Below are positions 60,814 to 64,000 of a stretch of DNA of 64,000 nucleotides, in pieces. The notes under the pieces were generated by a model, which saw only the letters and a program-made list of their open reading frames with translations, was not told where the DNA came from and searched no databases. The DNA is from Winogradskyella helgolandensis. Lineage in GTDB: Bacteria; Bacteroidota; Bacteroidia; Flavobacteriales; Flavobacteriaceae. Position 1 is the stretch's first letter. Each line of letters opens with the position of its first letter. Location: the NCBI RefSeq assembly GCF_013404085.1, contig NZ_JABFHO010000001.1:3671501-3735500 (forward strand). The letters run 5' to 3'. A program made the position numbers and the translations under genes.

Positions 60814-62235
60814 ATGCGTATACTCATCACAGGTACTACAGGCTATATTGCCAAACGATTGGCACTTCAATTGATCGAACAAAAACATGAGTTAATTTGC
60901 TGTGTACGTGATTTGAATAGAATTCCAGACGAGCTTAAACAGAGTCCAAGATGTTCATTTATAAAAGTGGATTTTTTAGAACCTGAAGTTGCCAAAATCC
61001 CTAATGATATTGACGCAGCCTATTACCTCATACATTCTATGGCAACTTCATCTCAAAATTTTGAAAGTCTAGAAGAGCGATGCGCGGCTAATTTTAAACA
61101 ATTAGTCTCTAAAACAGCTTGTAAACAAGTTATTTATTTAAGTGGCATTGTTAATGCCGAAACATTATCGAAACATTTAAATTCGAGACTTTTAGTAGAG
61201 GACACTCTAAAATCTGATAGTTATGCGCTAACCACGTTTAGAGCTGGTATTATTGTCGGTAGCGGAAGTGCTTCCTTTGAAATTATAAGAGATATTGTTG
61301 AAAAATTGCCATTTATGATTACCCCTAAATGGCTAAACACAAAAACGCAACCGCTCGCAATTAGAGATGTGCTTACTTTTTTATCTGGTGGATTAGGCAA
61401 AACAGAATTATATAATAAAGCCTTTGATATTTTTGGTCCCGAAATTTTAACTTACAAGGAAATGCTACTGCAGTTTGCTGAAGTAAGAGATCTTAAACGT
61501 TACATCGTTACGCTGCCTGTTCTAACTCCAAAACTCTCTTCATATTGGTTATATTTTGTAACCTCTACATCCTTTCAATTAGCTGCCGCTTTGGTCGACA
61601 GTATGAAAGTTGAAGTCATCGGAAAACCGAGCTCTATCAATCAAATTATAGGAGTAGAACCTATGGATTATAAATCGGCTGTAGATTTAGCCTTTCAAAA
61701 AACCGAACAAAATGCCGTAATTTCTAGTTGGAAAGACGCGGTAAGTAGTGGTCGGTTTAAAGATCAGCTATCTAAACACATTGAATTACCCAAATTTGGT
61801 TGTTTTAGAGATACAAGACAACGCACTGTAAAGGACGAAAAATTCACACTTTATAAAATTTGGAGTATTGGTGGACGCAATGGTTGGTATAGTTTTAATG
61901 GCCTATGGAGGCTACGTGGTTATATGGACAAAATATTTGGAGGTGTTGGTTTACGCCGTGGCAGAAGGCACGATACCAATTTAGAAGCTGGAGATCCTTT
62001 AGATTTTTGGCGCGTCTTACTCGCAGATAAAGAAGAAAAACGCTTATTACTTTTTGCTGAAATGAAATTACCAGGTGAAGCTTGGTTAGAATTTAAAATC
62101 GTTGGTGACCAACTTTATCAAACAGCAGTATTTAGACCAAAAGGTCTTTGGGGGCGCTTATATTGGTATTTAGTTTTACCGTTCCATGCTTTTGTTTTTA
62201 GCGGAATGATTAATGCGCTAGCTAACAAATCCTAA
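60814..62235 (+). CDS. NAD(P)-binding SDR with DUF2867 domain
   Basis: 473 residues. The N-terminal atypical SDR has ILITGTTGYIAKRLALQL (GxxGxxG) and YYLIHSMATSSQNFESLEER. The C-terminal ~150 residues are DUF2867 (DTRQRTVKDEKFTLYKIWSI, FWRVLLADKEEKRLLLFAEM). Such proteins often sit near photolyase-type genes in marine bacteria. Substrate unknown. Third gene of the TetR operon. Confidence 0.9.
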   Translation: MRILITGTTGYIAKRLALQLIEQKHELICCVRDLNRIPDELKQSPRCSFIKVDFLEPEVAKIPNDIDAAYYLIHSMATSSQNFESLEERCAANFKQLVSKTACKQVIYLSGIVNAETLSKHLNSRLLVEDTLKSDSYALTTFRAGIIVGSGSASFEIIRDIVEKLPFMITPKWLNTKTQPLAIRDVLTFLSGGLGKTELYNKAFDIFGPEILTYKEMLLQFAEVRDLKRYIVTLPVLTPKLSSYWLYFVTSTSFQLAAALVDSMKVEVIGKPSSINQIIGVEPMDYKSAVDLAFQKTEQNAVISSWKDAVSSGRFKDQLSKHIELPKFGCFRDTRQRTVKDEKFTLYKIWSIGGRNGWYSFNGLWRLRGYMDKIFGGVGLRRGRRHDTNLEAGDPLDFWRVLLADKEEKRLLLFAEMKLPGEAWLEFKIVGDQLYQTAVFRPKGLWGRLYWYLVLPFHAFVFSGMINALANKS

Positions 62236-62562
62236 AGTATCAAAGTAGTAATTGAAAGTTTTACACCATATAAACGACTGTAATGTTAGCCGTGTTTTAA
62301 CAAAGCAAGCAATTTAAATATGTAAAACGCTAATACTCTGTTAATTTTTGTTTACTCATGACACTAAAACGTTAAACATTTAGTAGATTTGAAGGATTTT
62401 AAAAACCAATGCTTAACTAAGTTTACCAAATTTAAAAATATTGAAAGTGGTAAAATTGGCAGTATTTAAAGTATGGTACAGAAATTGAGATTTGATAATC
62501 AATATCAACAATTTTTAAGTTTTATTTCATCATTTCAAATAATGATACGTAGTTGAAACCTT
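62236..62562. other. 327-bp intergenic region with second operator and long leader
   Basis: It holds the second 30-bp inverted-repeat promoter (62349-62391) and a leader of ~165 nt before the DUF2805 gene. The leader contains a 27-codon ORF (62473-62556, MVQKLRFDNQYQQFLSFISS...) ending 6 bp before the next ATG. No terminator was found for the upstream operon. Confidence 0.55.
62349..62391 (+). promoter_or_regulatory. 30-bp inverted-repeat operator plus -7 box, DUF2805-FolE operon
   Basis: The arms start TGTTTA (62349-62354) and end GTTAAACA (62371-62378), with the same 30-bp total length as the TetR-operon site and 22 of 30 bases identical to it. After 5 nt comes a perfect -7 box TAGATTTG (62384-62391). 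Shared geometry implies the same regulator. Confidence 0.7.
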
Positions 62563-62835
62563 ATGAATTTAGAAATTAAAGACATTGATAGGATTATTGA
62601 AATGGCATGGGAAGACAGAACACCTTTTGATGCGATTACATTTCAATTTGAATTAAAAGAACAAGCGGTTATTAATTTAATGCGAAGAGAATTAAAACCG
62701 AGCAGCTTTAGATTGTGGAGAAAAAGAGTACAAGGTAGAGCCACTAAACATAGTAAAAAAAGAACATTTGAGGAGGGCAGATTTAAATGTTCGAGACAAA
62801 GAACAATTACAAATAACTCTATTTCAAAACGTTAA
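62563..62835 (+). CDS. DUF2805 / TIGR03643 family protein
   Basis: 90 residues. The core IDRIIEMAWEDRTPFDAITFQFELKEQAVINLMRREL is a helix-turn-helix-like fold, followed by SSFRLWRKRVQGRATKHSKK and a basic tail. The family is conserved in marine bacteria and commonly neighbours photolyase or cryptochrome genes; its function is unknown. The basic, HTH-like character suggests nucleic-acid binding. Confidence 0.85.
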   Translation: MNLEIKDIDRIIEMAWEDRTPFDAITFQFELKEQAVINLMRRELKPSSFRLWRKRVQGRATKHSKKRTFEEGRFKCSRQRTITNNSISKR

Positions 62836-62890
62836 CACGTGCTTTGATTTAAGACTGGAGTACTTAAAGACAGCACATTAAAAAGATTCT

Positions 62891-63583
62891 ATGATTACAG
62901 AAAAAAATTCCAAAATAAACGATCTTTTACTTAATGGATTTAGTAAAGAAGATATTGGAGATGATCATTTATCTACAAGTTTAGACACACCAATGAAGCC
63001 AAATGCTTTTGAAATGTCTAACAATGATAAGAAAAAACGCATCGCTATTTTATTTTCAGAAATAATGGATGTTTTAGGTTTAGATTTAAATGATGATTCT
63101 CTTCAAGGTACACCAGACCGAGTTGCCAAGATGTATGTCGAAGAGATATTCTCGGGTTTAGACCCTGAAAACAAACCAAAAGTGACCCTTTTTGAGAATA
63201 AATATCAATATAATCAGGTGTTAGTAGAAAAAAATATTACCTTCTACTCCAATTGCGAACATCATTTTGTGCCCATAATAGGAAAAGCACACGTCGCATA
63301 CAAATCATCTGGAAAGGTTATTGGACTTTCAAAATTAAACCGAATTGTTCAATATTATGCTAAACGTCCGCAAGTTCAAGAACGTTTAACAAACCAAATT
63401 GCAAACGAACTTAAAACGGTTTTAGAGACCGAAGATGTTGCTGTAATAATAGACGCAAAGCACTTATGTGTATCGTCTAGAGGTGTACAAGATGACACAT
63501 CAACAACAGTAACAACATATTATGGAGGCGAATTTAATAACGCTTCAAAAATTTTAGAATTACAAAACTATATAAACAATTAA
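62891..63583 (+). CDS. folE: GTP cyclohydrolase I
   Basis: 230 residues. Zinc-binding and catalytic segments: FYSNCEHHFVPIIGKAHVAY (Cys and His ligands), VIGLSKLNRIVQYYAKRPQVQERLTNQI and the second Cys in AKHLCVSSRGVQDDTSTTVT. It converts GTP to dihydroneopterin triphosphate, entry to folates and pterins. Its place in this operon suggests a dedicated supply of pterin cofactor, perhaps a methenyl-THF antenna for a photolyase, rather than the housekeeping pathway. That is inferred. Confidence 0.95.
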   Translation: MITEKNSKINDLLLNGFSKEDIGDDHLSTSLDTPMKPNAFEMSNNDKKKRIAILFSEIMDVLGLDLNDDSLQGTPDRVAKMYVEEIFSGLDPENKPKVTLFENKYQYNQVLVEKNITFYSNCEHHFVPIIGKAHVAYKSSGKVIGLSKLNRIVQYYAKRPQVQERLTNQIANELKTVLETEDVAVIIDAKHLCVSSRGVQDDTSTTVTTYYGGEFNNASKILELQNYINN

Positions 63584-63586
63584 GCT

Positions 63587-63820
63587 ATGGAAACAACAAT
63601 AGAAAAAGCTTTGGAATTTGAAAACAGAAAGTTTTCTTTTAAAACGACAAGTGATAGAATAATGGCAGCTAGAGAGGCAAAAGACCTAATCTTAGAAGTC
63701 AACGAATTATACAAAGAAAAAAAAGATGCCAAATTAATGGACTTAATGAAGCGTCTTACAGTTATAAAACAAAAAATTGAAAAACGTTTAAAGGGAAGAC
63801 CTTTAACCGCTACTTCATAA
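63587..63820 (+). CDS. Small helical protein between folE and SDR
   Basis: 77 residues, soluble, very Lys/Glu-rich, predicted helical (METTIEKALEFENRKFSFKT... LMDLMKRLTVIKQKIEKRLK). It starts 3 bp after folE and ends 6 bp before the SDR start, so it is surely in the operon. Unknown family. Confidence 0.75.
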   Translation: METTIEKALEFENRKFSFKTTSDRIMAAREAKDLILEVNELYKEKKDAKLMDLMKRLTVIKQKIEKRLKGRPLTATS

Positions 63821-63826
63821 TATTTT

Positions 63827-64000
63827 ATGAAGCGATTAATAGTTATAGGAGGAAGCAAAGGTATTGGCAAAGCAATTGTCACATCTTTGCTTTCTTTTTA
63901 TGATGAAATTGTTAATATCAGTAGAACTTCACCCGTGGAATCACATCCCAATCTAAAACATTTTAGTTGTGATATTCTTAATGATGAACTACCAGAAATT
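63827..64000 (+). CDS. Short-chain dehydrogenase/reductase, N-terminal part (cut by window edge)
   Basis: 58 codons are visible: MKRLIVIGGSKGIGKAIVTS carries the GxxxGIG nucleotide motif of classical SDRs, then a beta strand EIVNISRTSP with an Arg suited to NADPH, and HFSCDIL. The remainder is outside the window. It may reduce a pterin or similar product of the folE operon; that is unproven. Confidence 0.85.
   Translation, partial: MKRLIVIGGSKGIGKAIVTSLLSFYDEIVNISRTSPVESHPNLKHFSCDILNDELPEI

Noticed and set aside
1..64000. CRISPR arrays, insertion sequences, prophage or integrase genes
   Set aside because: No regularly spaced short repeats, transposase or integrase reading frames were seen.

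Overview
The window is a low-GC stretch from a Bacteroidota chromosome, most likely a marine member of the Flavobacteriaceae. Evidence: TAnnTTTG-type -7 promoter elements, almost no Shine-Dalgarno sites, a type IX secretion sorting domain, DUF2490/DUF2911/DUF3108 proteins, a fused ResB-CcsA cytochrome c maturation protein, bacillithiol biosynthesis (BshB1) and an ACR3-type arsenic operon. No CRISPR array, insertion sequence or prophage was seen.

Layout. 1-11.2 kb: a giant modular secreted protein (cut by the left edge), a pair of TPR membrane proteins of which one carries an AraC-type DNA-binding domain, and a second T9SS-type secreted protein. 11.5-25.1 kb: an oxygen/stress island with universal stress proteins, a beta-CASP RNase, an ATP-cone/Mrr-like nuclease, a PAS histidine kinase and a response regulator fused to a Crp/Fnr regulator. 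Then follow a TerB-like small protein, a MacAB-like exporter operon and a 70-residue protein. 25-32.6 kb: MscS, lipoproteins, tRNA-Ser, two M28 peptidases, tRNA-His, BshB1. 32.8-41.9 kb: pckA, DUF2490, a trans-sulfuration enzyme, CcsBA, MscL, truncated haemoglobin. 42-49.5 kb: a housekeeping run (DUF2520, KdsC-like, UbiA-like, Maf, MscS, CorA). 49.6-55.1 kb: PIG-L deacetylase, an unlisted 39-residue membrane protein, an SSS symporter and a Gfo/Idh/MocA oxidoreductase. 56.2-58.7 kb: arsR-DUF6428-arsC-acr3. 58.8-64 kb: TetR, ABC1/UbiB kinase, SDR, DUF2805, FolE, SDR.

Main discovery. Eight intergenic sites between 12.3 and 32.9 kb share one composite promoter: a 12-bp Fnr/FixK-like palindrome TGAY-N4-RTCA, exactly 23 nt, then a -7 box TAnnTTTR. 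No -33 element is needed. Each points at a gene start 19-37 nt beyond the -7 box, with two exceptions. One drives what looks like a ~77-nt small RNA ending in a strong terminator (16413-16490). One drives a 26-codon membrane-peptide ORF (32890-32970) and/or a long pckA leader. The likely regulator is the response-regulator/Crp fusion in the same island. Its recognition helix keeps the Fnr-type Glu and Arg, and its partner kinase has a PAS domain that aligns with the FixL haem pocket. Together this looks like a condensed FixL-FixJ-FixK system with its local regulon.

A second regulatory pattern is in the TetR/ABC1 cluster. Two 30-bp inverted repeats of identical geometry, each 5 nt upstream of a -7 box, precede the TetR operon and the DUF2805-FolE operon. 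This points to one regulator controlling both.
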